DNA from: Glebionis coronaria
Taxonomy: Eukaryota > Streptophyta > Magnoliopsida > Asterales > Asteraceae
Reading direction: 5' to 3'
NCBI GenBank assembly: GCA_025667525.1
Contig: JANFOE010000583.1
Coordinates: 1-64,000, forward strand
DNA: 64,000 nucleotides
Positions 47,504 through 58,183 of this stretch are shown piece by piece. The translations under genes were made by a program, and so were the position numbers. Every line of letters begins with the position of its first letter. The first letter of the stretch is position 1. Under the pieces are notes generated by a model that was not told the origin of the DNA, did no database searches, and saw nothing but the letters and a program-made list of their open reading frames with translations.

Positions 47504-47909
47504 TTATAGGTGCGTGTTTTCATGTTATTGATACACATTTTAGCAGGAACATAATGAAAAAAGTAAACAAAAAACAACCACATAAGCCAAAAATTTAATA
47601 GTGCTTTCTTCTCTTTCCCCGACAACTCTTTCATTTTCCGGCTAGAAATTTTCATTCCATTCAGTAAACTAAAACACACTTAATTCTCACACATAAACAC
47701 CTAAAAACTTCCAATCCGAACGCAGCACAAGAAAAATGGCAGTTCCGACACATGATGGCAGGTAACTGATGCCCCCTATATTTTGCTTCCCTAGGTCGTC
47801 GCATGCTCGTCCACTACCAGAGCCGGCTGTGAATAACACAATGATCAAATACAATGCCCACAAACTCCGGGATGACTTGGTGAAATCTATCACTTGACCT
47901 TTTATACTC
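47504..47909 (-). other. Unassigned segment with a short open frame
   Basis: Between the solo LTR and the repeat module lies 405 bp of less AT-rich DNA. On the minus strand an 86-codon frame (47687-47947) has a hydrophobic run (LWALYLIIVLFTAGSGSG). I do not recognise it. It could be a captured gene exon or chance. There are no splice or start signals that I trust. Confidence 0.3.
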
Positions 47910-48637
47910 AACGGGTTCAACCGGAGCCACCATTGGTTAAGCGACAATTAGATAAAGTTATTTAAACATTCAATTGTCGTTTTCGAGTTGTCGTTGTAAG
48001 GAACATAAAATTAAAATATTATTGACCGAAACTTATGTTAAGGGTACCCACAGCTGCATTGCGCAGGTACCCTGCTAGTATAATAGTACATATTTGTGTG
48101 TTGTTCAAAAAAGTAGTACTAAATAATATAACAGTTATGTTTTTATCAATTTCGGTGGGCCCTCTCTGGTTTGTATTTTGATGATTTTATTGGCTAGTTG
48201 AACCGACTGTAACTCCGATTTTCGGTTTTCAATCAAACCTCATCATTTTAGGTAGACAATGTGTACGATCTTGTAGATATATATTATTTTAGTTGTTGTA
48301 CAATGTGAATATATTATAGTATTTCTAAGTAATGTGGTGTATTAATAACTTTTTAAGTGTGTGTTAATTATTATCATGTATTAATTAGTTTTAATATTAA
48401 TATTAAATTATGTATTAATTAGTTTTAATATTATGTATTAATTAGTTTTTATTAATGAGTATTATAATATTATGTATTAATTAGTTTTAATATTACTTCT
48501 AATAATGAGTATTAAATTATGTATTAATTAGTTTCTAATTATGTTTATATACTTGTACATTATGCATATAATGTTGTAAGTTGATTTTGTAACATTTATA
48601 AAAATAAAAAGTGTTTTCTTTTAATATATAGTATAGA
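47910..48637. repeat. Duplicated 0.7-kb segment, copy 2
   Basis: Direct copy of 40901-41610, with the hairpin end GGTACCCTGCTAG at 48066-48078 and the same arm sequence after it. The copy is slightly longer because of extra TATTAATTAGTTTTAATAT units near 48470. Confidence 0.8.
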
Positions 48638-48779
48638 TATAGATATTAATTGGTGAGGAATTAAACATTAAATGGCAAAATAAATACAAATTAGTATGCA
48701 ACATGCACAAATGATTATTGATATAAATTACAGTATAATTTTTTACATACAATTATTTAAATTGTACACTAATGTAAGT

Positions 48780-49168
48780 TTAATTTCAAATATGTGTTTG
48801 ATTTTGAACCATTGATTGTTTTTGTAAATTTGCATATCCGAAAACATATATCGTCTATGTATGATTTATTATAATGTATGAAAACTTGTAAACAAATAAA
48901 TTACGAAGTTATTCTATATTTACACATTATATAATATTGTTACGAATGTTACACGGATTAGCAAATACCTTTCACCATCAATAATCACAATATCGTAATA
49001 TTATTTTTATATGAAATAATTTATTATTACTTAAAATTATTTCAATTTAAAGTTATCATCATTATTCGTAAGGTTATTATTGGAAAATATGTATAATCAT
49101 AAAACATTACGTTGGAATAATTTTAGTTTCAAGGTATCTGTAGCCGCAACGAGCAAACACTCTGCTAG
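48780..49168 (+). repeat. Hairpin-tipped core module, plus orientation
   Basis: Inverse relative of the cores at 36977-37460 and 38936-39380. It shares TTTGATTTTGAACC, CTTTCACCATCAAT and AATTTTAGTTTCAAGGTA, ending with a decayed hairpin and TCTGCTAG. An arm-like segment lies to its left. Helitron-like in its tip but otherwise unclassified. Confidence 0.5.
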
Positions 49169-49645
49169 GATAAAAAATAGATAATCAATGTCCGTGTCGG
49201 TTTTAGTCAACATAGCCACTAAATTGTTCTTAAAAAATAATGTGTTTTATTCATGTGTTTCATTTATTGTTCATGTTTTTTTTTCTAATGTCTCAATTTA
49301 ATTATTTATTATTGAAAATAAATAAAAAAATTTGATTAAGTTTACGATATTATTTTTGTGTGAAAATTTTATTACAAAATTTAAAAATAACTTTAATTAA
49401 CTAGTAAATAATAAAACTGTTATTTTATCAAAAGTAAAAGAAGATAATGTATTTTTTTAAATTTGTGGTAAATTATTTTAAAATGAAGGGAGTAATAAAT
49501 TATACTGAATCTTCCTTTTACTTTTGAATTTTGTTGAGATTTTGACGTTTTTACATGACATTAAGCAGTCGACACTACAAATATCAAATATCAATGTTTC
49601 CAGATCCAAGTTGATTCAGTTGGGTCAATCAGTTGATCCGGTTTC

Positions 49646-50180
49646 TGTTGATCCCAAACTTAGATCGATTAAGCTTTGTGTATACGAGATTAGATCAAGT
49701 ACTACACGTAGAGAAACCTTTGCTTATGAATAAAGTAACAAAGTGTTATGCGGAATTAACACTTGATCTAAAACACAAAGATGTTAAACAAACTTTCACT
49801 TGTATTAGAATAATCGTACTTGATTACAATGAAAGAGGTTTAACTTGCGAATACTTATGAAAACTGATATATTAACTTTAACCTAAAAGACCTTCTTTTA
49901 TAGATCAAGAAGTCTTGTACAATAAGCTACGAATCAACTATTCTAGGTAAAGATAATAATGGAAAATACAATGTCGTGCTTATCTTTACCATACATAAAT
50001 AAAGAAACAAATAAACAAAAAGATTCGTATGAAGATATTCCATCAGTGTCAATCTTCAAGGCTATCAGCGTTGACTTCTTCAATGTCAACGCTTGGCTGT
50101 CAGCGTCCAATGTCTTCCTATCAGCGCTTGAAGTCTTCTTATCAGCGTCTAGTGAACTGACCCATATTTTATTCCCAACA
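49646..50180 (-). repeat. 3' LTR of the Copia element
   Basis: 535 bp. It holds four exact copies of TCAGCG (near 50065, 50100, 50121 and 50142) plus variants, the same motif found through the internal region. A polypurine tract, TAGGGGAGGAT on the minus strand (50181-50191), abuts it. Confidence 0.94.
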
Positions 50181-50240
50181 ATCCTCCCCTAAACTTGATA
50201 TCTAGTCCAATGATCAAGTTTCTGAATAAAAACTTAAGGC

Positions 50241-51299
50241 TTAGGAGGAATCTTGCAAAAACTTCTTATATTGGTGATAAACATATCTAATCAAGTCCTT
50301 GGCCACGTCACTAGTATAATCAATCTCCAAGGGTGTCTCTAGCATCTTCTCCAACACTTCTTTGGACAAGAAATAGTCAGCATCCACAAGTAGATACTCT
50401 GAAAACTTTGTAGAGCTCAAATGAAATACACCACAAGTAGAATAAAGCCTCCAATGAAGATTACTGAGATCATCTTCAAGATCCTTCCATATGGCAGGAT
50501 CTGCTTCTTTTGGACCACACAAAGTCATAAATGTGTTCCAAAGTCTTATTCCATTTGCTGAAGTAGGTGCTTCAGCTGTATACTTGGCCTCTATTAATCT
50601 CCATAGATGCACCAAGTCTTCTCTGTCTATGCTTGCAAATATAGAAATAACTGAAGTGAAAGTATGTACCTCCTTTCCAAATCTGCCAATCTTCCAAAAT
50701 CCACACTCATCTTCATCAAAACTGATGATTGGATTTCTGTCATCTAGAGGTACTACATTAACCAAATCTGAAGCTTCCAATGGAGAAAGCTTGAGATGCT
50801 TCCTTATGACACCTTCAGTTGGAAAATACACATCCATATCTTTAGGAAATTGAAAAGGATATCCTTTCTTCACTGGTCTTTGAGCAATCCTCATTTCCTT
50901 TTGAATCTGCATTTCCTCAGCAAGCTCTTGTTTTCTTTCTTCTGAAAGAAACTGTAAGACATTTTGTTCTTGCACCTTCCTCCAAATAGGATGTGCCCTA
51001 TACTCTAGCTCCTCAAAAGATAAGGCCAGCAACTTCTTGTATGTCCATCTGGGTTGATGGCATCTAAGCAACTTGTAATACAATTGCCTCCTATCTCTCT
51101 TGAGCCAGGTCTTGACCTCTTGTGCATTAAACCTCATAATCACCTTTATGTCATCTTGTACCCTAAGAAGAACTTCCAACCCCCAAATTTGATCTGACAA
51201 ACTCATACCTGGGTTGTCCATAACCTTGTCTTCCCAAGCATGGTACATTCTGGTGATTTCTGGTAGGTCCCAATCAATCTGATTCTTCAAATCACTCAA
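50241..51299 (-). CDS. Copia accessory frame B (352 codons)
   Basis: A hydrophilic frame between the RNase H and the 3' LTR. It has an amphipathic Glu/Lys-rich region (SEERKQELAEEMQIQKEMRIAQ, given as two parts: SEERKQELAEEM and QIQKEMRIAQ) and a later block REDLVHLWRLIEAKY ... WRLYSTCGVFHL. I remember that block from Asteraceae (Tanacetum) predicted proteins attached to Copia polyproteins. It overlaps the end of frame A in another phase, so the two may once have been one frame. No transmembrane segment, so an envelope role is not supported. Start codon uncertain. Confidence 0.65.
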   Translation of the reverse strand: MSDLKNQIDWDLPEITRMYHAWEDKVMDNPGMSLSDQIWGLEVLLRVQDDIKVIMRFNAQEVKTWLKRDRRQLYYKLLRCHQPRWTYKKLLALSFEELEYRAHPIWRKVQEQNVLQFLSEERKQELAEEMQIQKEMRIAQRPVKKGYPFQFPKDMDVYFPTEGVIRKHLKLSPLEASDLVNVVPLDDRNPIISFDEDECGFWKIGRFGKEVHTFTSVISIFASIDREDLVHLWRLIEAKYTAEAPTSANGIRLWNTFMTLCGPKEADPAIWKDLEDDLSNLHWRLYSTCGVFHLSSTKFSEYLLVDADYFLSKEVLEKMLETPLEIDYTSDVAKDLIRYVYHQYKKFLQDSS

Positions 51300-51310
51300 C
51301 CTTTCCTTTG

Positions 51311-53320
51311 CTAGCTCATCCCATATTCAAGCCTTTCTGGATCTTCAATAATTTGAACACTTGAATCTGAGCTATCATCTTCTTTTCCATCACCACTTTC
51401 TTCCTCACTTTCAGAAACAACAAATGGTGATCTACTCCTCCTCTTCAAATCTCTTTCCAAAAGTTGTGCAACCAACTGTTCATCAAATGCAATTTGTGCT
51501 GCATCTTTCTTTGGAACATCTTCTTCAACCAATTTTCCTTTACCTTTGTCTTTTGGATCAATAATAGGTAAAGTAGAAGAAGAAACCTGTGTGGACACAT
51601 CTTTGATGATTGTTGATGACTGGAATACATCAACACCACCTGCAACTTTATCAGCGTTCAAGTTACTTCTATCAGCGCCACGATTACCTTTGTCAGCGCT
51701 GGATGTGTCAGCGTTCAAACCTGTATCAGCGCCCAATGTTTCTTTGAAAGATCCTTCCAAGTTTAATGGTGTCACCTTGGATGTATCAATAACTGGGTAC
51801 TGCTTCAAGTTGGTGAGTGCTTCAGCAACCTGTAAAGATTCACTAAATTGTGAACTCTTCTCTGAACTCTTCTCACTAGCTGTATGAATCAGCTCATCCT
51901 CTTCATCCTCTTCATCCTCCCCTTTGGAAGATTCCTCCATTAGACTCCTGCTACTTGGATTCTCCAAAACAGTTACCCGCTCCCTCAATACTTGGAGTTC
52001 ACGGCCCTGTTTGTTGACAGTTTGTACAAGGCTGACATTTTGCTTTTGCAAGCTAATGACAGCAGCCGTCAATTCAGTCAAAGTCATAGGTTCCAATCTG
52101 CCCTCAGCTAGAATGGGGATTTGACCTCCCAAAATAGAATCATAGGGCATGGATGAGGTCTTAATGATGTTGGGACTGTCTTGACCAGCATCTAAGCCTG
52201 TGTCAATAGCCCCAGCCTCATCCATGTCACCAGCCACACTTGTGGAGGTGGTTCTCTCTGCTACAAGGCTAGGACCACTAGAGGAGAACACTCCAGTAGT
52301 CCTTAGGCGTTTATTCAACCTAGATTGTAATGGGGTGGAAGATGAAGTAGATTGTGTGGGTGTTGGTTGGTTAAGGGGTGTTTGGGATTGTTCAGGGAAG
52401 GTATCAGCGTCGGGATTGGCTGTGTCAGCGCCAACATGTTGAGTGTCAGCGCTGGGTTGGTCAATATCCATATGATCAGGAGAAGGTAAAGGCGCATGGA
52501 TAGGCTCAAGTTGGGGTTCAGGGTCTGGTTGTGGTTGTGGTTGAGCAGCCTGAATCACTTCAAGCATGGGTTGGGTGAGAGGTATGGATCTGTTTGTGGA
52601 GCTCATTTTAGCAAAAATGGTTTTCTGTTGTTTAGGGATCTCATAAAAAGTGTCATGATCCCTAGAACAATATTCTTGTAAATCAAAGACCATTTGCAAA
52701 AATCTAGGGTAAGCCAAAGTCATTTTACTTCCCTTATTTTTACACATCCCTTCAAAAATCATTTTTGAAAAATTATACTTAAGCCCACGTGTTATACAAA
52801 CCAAAGCACTTGCTATTGACCTGTTTATTTCATTAAAAGAAGTACATTTTGGACTTAAGCATTGTAAAAGGACATGTATCAAATATTTCCAGTCAGAGGG
52901 AAATTCCTGCTTATGATATTTATTTAAAGTGACATCAGCAGGAATAGGATAACCCAATTCCCTAAGACCTTGTTCTATTGTTGCAATGGCAAGGGTAGTC
53001 ACACCATCAGCGTCATCAAGACGCAAAGCTTGGCGAACCAAGGCTTCAGTGACCACCCATGTTCTTCCATGAACAGTAGATGTTAATGTGGTCACTCCAT
53101 TAGCTGTTGTGGAACTAGCATTGTTCCAAAACTGTCTAATGTGTGCGACAGGGACTAATGGTGTATGAGAAAGTGCATACCTGAATGAGGATGCATTTAA
53201 AAATGCCACCATTTGCGAATACTGAGGGAACAAATCATTATCAGCAGTCAAGTAAGCTACCATATTATGCTGGCTCTTGAACTCCAATGTTAAATTCTTT
53301 GAGTTGAATTTGGGTGCCAT
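51311..53320 (-). CDS. Copia accessory frame A (669 codons)
   Basis: Starts ATG at 53320. N-terminal third: a folded-looking region (MVAYLTADNDLFPQYSQMV, HIRQFWNNAS, WVVTEALVRQALRLDDADG, CLSPKCTSFNEINRSIASAL). It resembles proteins mislabelled synaptobrevin/longin-like or xylulose kinase in Asteraceae drafts (recalled, not searched). Middle: a Pro/Gln/Asp-rich linker with ADT repeats, then a coiled coil (AAVISLQKQNVSLVQTV, LQVLRERVTVLE). C-terminus: acidic and Ser-rich, with repeated NADK/GADR units. No catalytic motif was recognised. Confidence 0.7.
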   Translation of the reverse strand: MAPKFNSKNLTLEFKSQHNMVAYLTADNDLFPQYSQMVAFLNASSFRYALSHTPLVPVAHIRQFWNNASSTTANGVTTLTSTVHGRTWVVTEALVRQALRLDDADGVTTLAIATIEQGLRELGYPIPADVTLNKYHKQEFPSDWKYLIHVLLQCLSPKCTSFNEINRSIASALVCITRGLKYNFSKMIFEGMCKNKGSKMTLAYPRFLQMVFDLQEYCSRDHDTFYEIPKQQKTIFAKMSSTNRSIPLTQPMLEVIQAAQPQPQPDPEPQLEPIHAPLPSPDHMDIDQPSADTQHVGADTANPDADTFPEQSQTPLNQPTPTQSTSSSTPLQSRLNKRLRTTGVFSSSGPSLVAERTTSTSVAGDMDEAGAIDTGLDAGQDSPNIIKTSSMPYDSILGGQIPILAEGRLEPMTLTELTAAVISLQKQNVSLVQTVNKQGRELQVLRERVTVLENPSSRSLMEESSKGEDEEDEEDELIHTASEKSSEKSSQFSESLQVAEALTNLKQYPVIDTSKVTPLNLEGSFKETLGADTGLNADTSSADKGNRGADRSNLNADKVAGGVDVFQSSTIIKDVSTQVSSSTLPIIDPKDKGKGKLVEEDVPKKDAAQIAFDEQLVAQLLERDLKRRSRSPFVVSESEEESGDGKEDDSSDSSVQIIEDPERLEYGMS

Positions 53321-54572
53321 GATGAAAGCTGTTTAGGTTATGTGATGTGGGAAAAATCTAGGAGAAAAATGTTAGACAAGAAAATATGAATACCCAGAAT
53401 AAAAGGATTAGCCAAATTTATAGGAGAGATGCATGATTTTGATTGGTCAAAAATGAGGCAGTTATATTCAAAAAGCAATGATGAAAATATTGAATCAAAT
53501 ATAACTTATCTCATGCATGAATTAAAAGTAACAACTCCCCAAAATTACGGCCAAAGATTAGTCAAAAATAACAACTGGGTAGGGCCCCCTAGGTGTCAAC
53601 GGTCAAAAATAGCCCATCAGCGCCCAACGGCTATATTTTCTTGTCAGCGTTTGCCTAAAGCCTTGTCAGCGTCACGATTGGACGTAACAGCGTTTGGAGA
53701 AAAACTTGTCAGCGTCTAAAAATAAAAATATTTTAAAAAGAAAAAGACCTTAACAAAGTAATTTATCCTAAGGGAAATATCTTACAAGTTGATAATAATT
53801 ACTGGGCGGCAAGCACTGTCCATTTATGCACACTTGCTTAAGCAAGATAGACACAAATGACCTCTAGTGTCCCTTGCTAACCAAAATAGTTACCAACAAG
53901 GTTATTTCATAAAATTCTTTGTAACTCCCTGTTAAACCCATAACCAAAGTATTCCCAAGTCTCCCATCAGACCACAACCAATTCTAGGCCAAAAATGTCT
54001 TGGCAGCATACATAGTTTATCAACTTTGCATGCTACAGTGCCTCATGGTTTAGTAAAACTAACCCATACTCACCTGTGGACACAATCTAGAATTGTGATG
54101 AGAGTATTATAAGAATACCCAAAAGTCCTAAAGGTTCCTTAAACCTCCCCTTAAACTATGATACATGAGTTTCTCAAAATATATATGAACATTAAAAATT
54201 TATGTCAAGATAGGAATATAAATATTCCAACCATCATCCATAAACAAAAACATGTCCAAATAGCTCTTCAAAGATCCATAAGCAACTCTGTATCCAATGG
54301 CATAAAGCTACCACCACCTACACATTTAGATGAAAACTACAAAACTAACATTTGTTGCTGACAGCGTCCCGACAACATGTGTCAGCGTTGAAGGAACTCT
54401 TGTCAGCGTTAGACAATAATATCTCTAACAACGGCAAAATAACACTTGACAGCGTTACATTTATCTTTGTCAGTGTTAGAAAAATAAAGTGGAAAAATCT
54501 AAATCATCACAAAGACCAATAACAATGCATTATCCTGTACATACTTTTACAAAAAGGTTCCAAAACACATAT
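53321..54572 (-). other. Copia internal spacer with TCAGCG clusters
   Basis: Untranslated stretch between RNase H and accessory frame A. Two clusters of the TCAGCG/ACAGCG motif occur (about 53612-53712 and 54362-54475). No frame encodes the AD-type peptide here, so the motif is present without coding selection. It might contain a promoter or splice acceptor for the accessory frames. None can be identified with confidence. Confidence 0.6.
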
Positions 54573-55115
54573 TTAAGTGAGATTAACCATTCCAATATTT
54601 GTTACCAAATATTGAAATCTTCCAGCATCAAAAGGTTTAGTTAATAAATCTGCCACATTATCTTCTGTGGCTACCCTATCTGGTTGTATTAAACCTTTCT
54701 CAAAGCAATCTCTTATAAAATGATGTCTAATTTCTATGTGTTTGGTTTTAGAATGATGTACATGATTTTTAATAATGCATAAAGTACTGTTATTGTCTAC
54801 AAAAATCTTGGTATGCATAAAATTATACCCATAATCCAACAGCTGGTTCTGAATCCATAAGACTTGTCCACAACAAGCAGCTGCAGCCACATATTCTGCT
54901 TCAGTTGTAGAGTTTGCCACCACTGTTTGTTTCTTGCATTGCCAAGATATCAATCTACTCCCAAGAAATTGGCATCCACCAGTTGTGGATTTTCTATCAA
55001 ACTTGTCACCACCATAGTCACTGTCTGAATATGCAATAAGATCCAATGGAGAATCTTTTGGGTACCACAAGCCAAGATCTGGATAACATCTTAGGTACCT
55101 AAAAATTCTTTTCAC
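54573..55115 (-). CDS. Copia RNase H frame (180 codons)
   Basis: RNase H1-type domain of Copia pol. YSDSDYGGDKFDRKSTTGGC carries the first catalytic acid, with STTEAEYVAAAACCGQVLWI and KHIEIRHHFIRDCFEKG following. The end, ADLLTKPFDAGRFQYL, is usual for Copia polyproteins. It is in the same phase as the RT fragment upstream, from which it is separated by a TAA codon at 55131-55133. Confidence 0.88.
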   Translation of the reverse strand: MKRIFRYLRCYPDLGLWYPKDSPLDLIAYSDSDYGGDKFDRKSTTGGCQFLGSRLISWQCKKQTVVANSTTEAEYVAAAACCGQVLWIQNQLLDYGYNFMHTKIFVDNNSTLCIIKNHVHHSKTKHIEIRHHFIRDCFEKGLIQPDRVATEDNVADLLTKPFDAGRFQYLVTNIGMVNLT

Positions 55116-55130
55116 AGCAAAAAGGTGACA

Positions 55131-55481
55131 TTATTTGGGAGTCACTTGATGGCGTGCACAAGCACACACAGCAAACATGATGTCAGGTCTTGAGGCTGTA
55201 AGATACATCAATGATCCAATCATTGATCTATAGTGCCTAACATCCACATCCTTTCCAGCTCCAATCTTTCCCCAAGGGTGTTCCCTATCCATAGGAGTGG
55301 AAGCATCCTTTTCATGTGGAGAAAATCCATATTTCTTCAAGATTTCAGCTACATACTTGTCTTGGGAGATGAAGATACCATCTTCTTTCTGCTGAACTTG
55401 TAAACCTAGAAAGAAGTTCATCTCACCCATGGCACTCATCTTGAATTTATCTGTCATGAGCTTGGAAAAGTCCTCACTCAT
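55131..55481 (-). pseudogene. Copia RT C-terminal fragment
   Basis: RT thumb and connection: GEMNFFLGLQVQQKEDGIFI, KYGFSPHEKDASTPM, YRSMIGSLMYLTASRPDIMF, ACARHQVTPK. It is out of frame with the upstream RT because of a one-base deletion near 55503, two codons after YVDD. It ends at an in-frame TAA before RNase H. Confidence 0.88.
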
Positions 55482-56569
55482 TTTTGGATCAGTAGACCCA
55501 AAAATATGTCATCAACATAAACCTGCACAAGCAACACATGTTTTCCTTTCTTCTTTGTAAATAGTGTCTGATCTATGGTGCCCCTCTTGAATCCATTGTC
55601 CACCAAATATGTAGACAAGGTACCATACCATGCTCTTGGGGCTTGATGAAGTCCATACATTGCTTTCTTCACTCTATAAACCTTATCTGGATTTTCAGGA
55701 TCTTCAAAACCAGGAGGTTGCATAACATATACTTCCTCAACAATTGTCCCATAGAGGAAAGCACTCTTCACATCCATTTGGTAAACAGTAAAATTCATAC
55801 AAGAGGCATAAGCTAGAAAAATTCTTATAGCTTCAATTCGTGCAACTGGTGCAAAAACTTCTTCATAATTTATACCTTCCTCTTGTGTATATCCCTGAGC
55901 TACCAAACGTGCCTTGTTTCTGACCACAATACCCCTTTCATCTTTCTTGTTCCTTAGAACCCATCTTGTCCCAATTGGTCTCACATATCTAGGACAATCA
56001 ACCAGCTCCCAAACATCCTGTATAGCAAACTGGTGAAGCTCATCCTGCATTGCTTCCACCCAACTAGGTTCTTTGAGAGCATCAAAAATCTTCTTGGGTT
56101 CTGCTTGTGTTAGAAAACAGGCAAACAAACATGCTTGTACAAGAGGGGTATCAACCTTCTTGTGTATATTGGCAATAAATCCACCAAGACTTTGATGGGA
56201 TCTTCTTGTCTGAACTGGAGCCATAACATCACCAATGATCTGAGATGAGGGGTGATCCTTTGCTGTGGAAGTAAGAACTCCTCCTTCAAAAAGTCTGGTG
56301 TCCTCAACTTCACGCTCCATGTTGCCAATATCTTCTTCATCAGACTCTCTTTGATCAACATGAATCTCTTCATGGACATTGGAAGGTCCACCTTGTTCAA
56401 AATGTGAAGAGAAAAGATGTGCAAAGGTGTTGTCAAAGTCTGAACCTTGTTTGTCAGCGCTTGGGCTAACAACGCTTGAACTGTTGGTGTCAGCGTCTGA
56501 TCCATCAGCGTCTGAATTGCTCTTGTCAGCGCTTGATTTCCCTTTGTCAGCGCCTGAAGAACCATGCAT
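55478..56569 (-). CDS. Copia RT N-terminal part and AD-repeat linker
   Basis: Begins with a linker rich in SADK/GADK/DADG units, then [101 protein letters not shown] and the catalytic YVDD. The frame is lost just after YVDD. It is in the same phase as the integrase frame upstream, parted from it by one TAG at 56642-56644, so the ATG at 56569 is probably not a real start. Confidence 0.88.
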   Translation of the reverse strand: MHGSSGADKGKSSADKSNSDADGSDADTNSSSVVSPSADKQGSDFDNTFAHLFSSHFEQGGPSNVHEEIHVDQRESDEEDIGNMEREVEDTRLFEGGVLTSTAKDHPSSQIIGDVMAPVQTRRSHQSLGGFIANIHKKVDTPLVQACLFACFLTQAEPKKIFDALKEPSWVEAMQDELHQFAIQDVWELVDCPRYVRPIGTRWVLRNKKDERGIVVRNKARLVAQGYTQEEGINYEEVFAPVARIEAIRIFLAYASCMNFTVYQMDVKSAFLYGTIVEEVYVMQPPGFEDPENPDKVYRVKKAMYGLHQAPRAWYGTLSTYLVDNGFKRGTIDQTLFTKKKGKHVLLVQVYVDDIFLGLLIQK

Positions 56570-56641
56570 GTTAGTATTTGGTGGTATTTGAAAACCACCA
56601 TTATCCTTTCTAGCAGCAGCAGCAGCATAATACTCATCTGT

Positions 56642-58171
56642 CTATATAGGAAGTGTAACATATTCTTGTGTGGGAGATGATTCAACTGCTGGTGGTCCAT
56701 CTTCCTTAGCAACCTGTATACCTGAAACATTACCAATTCTCTTTTCCAAAACACTTGAAGTTACCTTCACAATGTCTGGATCAGTAACAGGCATATAATT
56801 TAAAGCTCTAGATAAAGGTTCTAAGTCAAACAACCAATTTGGACCATTTTCAGGATCACTAGGTTTACTTTCTAAAAACCTAACATGTACTTTTTCAAGT
56901 ATACGTTTTTCCTTTTTAATGTAAACCCTATATCCTTTGCTCTGCACTGAATAACCCATGAAGTAGCCTTCATCACCTTTTGAATCAAATTTACCTAGGG
57001 CTTCACTAGTTTCTAAAACAACTACATGACAACCAAAAGGCTTGAGAAAGCCAATATTTGGCTTCCTTCCCCAAAGTAATTCATAAGGTGTCTTATTATG
57101 TATTTTGTTGACCAATGCCCTATTTTGAACATAACAAGCTGTGTTAACAGCTTCAGCCCAAAAGGCTATAGGAAAGTGGGCATCAGCCAACATGGTTCTG
57201 GCTGCTTCAATAAGGGTTCTATTCTTCCTTTCAGCAACCCCATTTTGCTGTGGGGTTCTAGCTATGCTAAACTGTCTAGTAATCCCTTTCTTGGCACAAA
57301 AATCATCTAACAACTGATTTCTAAACTCACCCCCATTGTCACTTCTAATAATTTTGACCTCATTACCATTTTTCTTTTCAATTTGGGTAATGAAATTAAT
57401 CAGACTTTGGGCAGTTTCACTTTTCTTGGCTAAAAAGAAAGTCCATGTAAACCTGGAAAAATCATCAGTGATAACAAAACAATATGATTTACCCTTCAAA
57501 CTTTCTATATTAGTTGGACCAAAGAGGTCCATATGCAATAAGTGAAGTGGTTTAGAACTAGAGTGCACCTGTTTAGACCTGAATGAGACCTTGTGCTGCT
57601 TGCCCTTAAGACATGCAACACAAGTGTGGTCATTGTGGAAAGCCTTTTCAGGCAAACCATCAACTAAACCAAGCCTCACAAGTCTATTGATATTTTTAAA
57701 GTTTATGTGCCCCAATCTCCTGTGCCAAAGATTATTTTCATCTACTGAGGCTTTAGCATAAAGACATGACATCATTTTATTATTTACCTTAATTCCATTA
57801 AGATTCACATTATATATGTCTTTATGCCTTGGTGTTCTAAAATCTATGTATTTTTCCTCAGGGAGCTTATAATCTTTGCTTAACACCAAGCACTCAGTAT
57901 CTGTGAAAAGAACCTTATTTTTGTTATCACACACTTGTGATACACTAAACAAATTATAATCCAGTTCTTTTACCAAGAAGACATTCTCAAACCGTAGATT
58001 GTTGGTGACAAGGGTTCCTTTTCCAGTGATGGTGCCGTAGCCCCCTCCAAAGTATGCCTTATCACCATCTTGAATAGGAGTGAAGTTTGTCAGATAGTCT
58101 TCCTTTCCTGTCATGTGCCTTGAGCATCCAGTATCCATAATCATTGATCTTCTTCTGAATGCCCTGCACAT
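56642..58171 (-). CDS. Copia protease and integrase frame (509 codons)
   Basis: Aspartic protease site MDTGCSRHMTG near the start. Then the pre-integrase zinc region (LWHRRLGHINFKNINRLV, CVACLKGKQHK) and the integrase core with its three acids (LLHMDLFGPTNIESL, IIRSDNGGEFRN, TPQQNGVAERKNRTLIEAA). It ends with the usual Copia tail (TPYELLWGRKPNIGFLKPFG, GYFMGYSVQSKGYRVY). It lies in the same phase as gag, after one TAA. Confidence 0.92.
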   Translation of the reverse strand: MCRAFRRRSMIMDTGCSRHMTGKEDYLTNFTPIQDGDKAYFGGGYGTITGKGTLVTNNLRFENVFLVKELDYNLFSVSQVCDNKNKVLFTDTECLVLSKDYKLPEEKYIDFRTPRHKDIYNVNLNGIKVNNKMMSCLYAKASVDENNLWHRRLGHINFKNINRLVRLGLVDGLPEKAFHNDHTCVACLKGKQHKVSFRSKQVHSSSKPLHLLHMDLFGPTNIESLKGKSYCFVITDDFSRFTWTFFLAKKSETAQSLINFITQIEKKNGNEVKIIRSDNGGEFRNQLLDDFCAKKGITRQFSIARTPQQNGVAERKNRTLIEAARTMLADAHFPIAFWAEAVNTACYVQNRALVNKIHNKTPYELLWGRKPNIGFLKPFGCHVVVLETSEALGKFDSKGDEGYFMGYSVQSKGYRVYIKKEKRILEKVHVRFLESKPSDPENGPNWLFDLEPLSRALNYMPVTDPDIVKVTSSVLEKRIGNVSGIQVAKEDGPPAVESSPTQEYVTLPI

Positions 58172-58183
58172 AAAGAAAACACA

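Noticed and set aside
50241..53320. Envelope gene of a Sirevirus-like Copia element
   Set aside because: No signal peptide, membrane anchor or fusion-like segment is visible, so it is described only as accessory.
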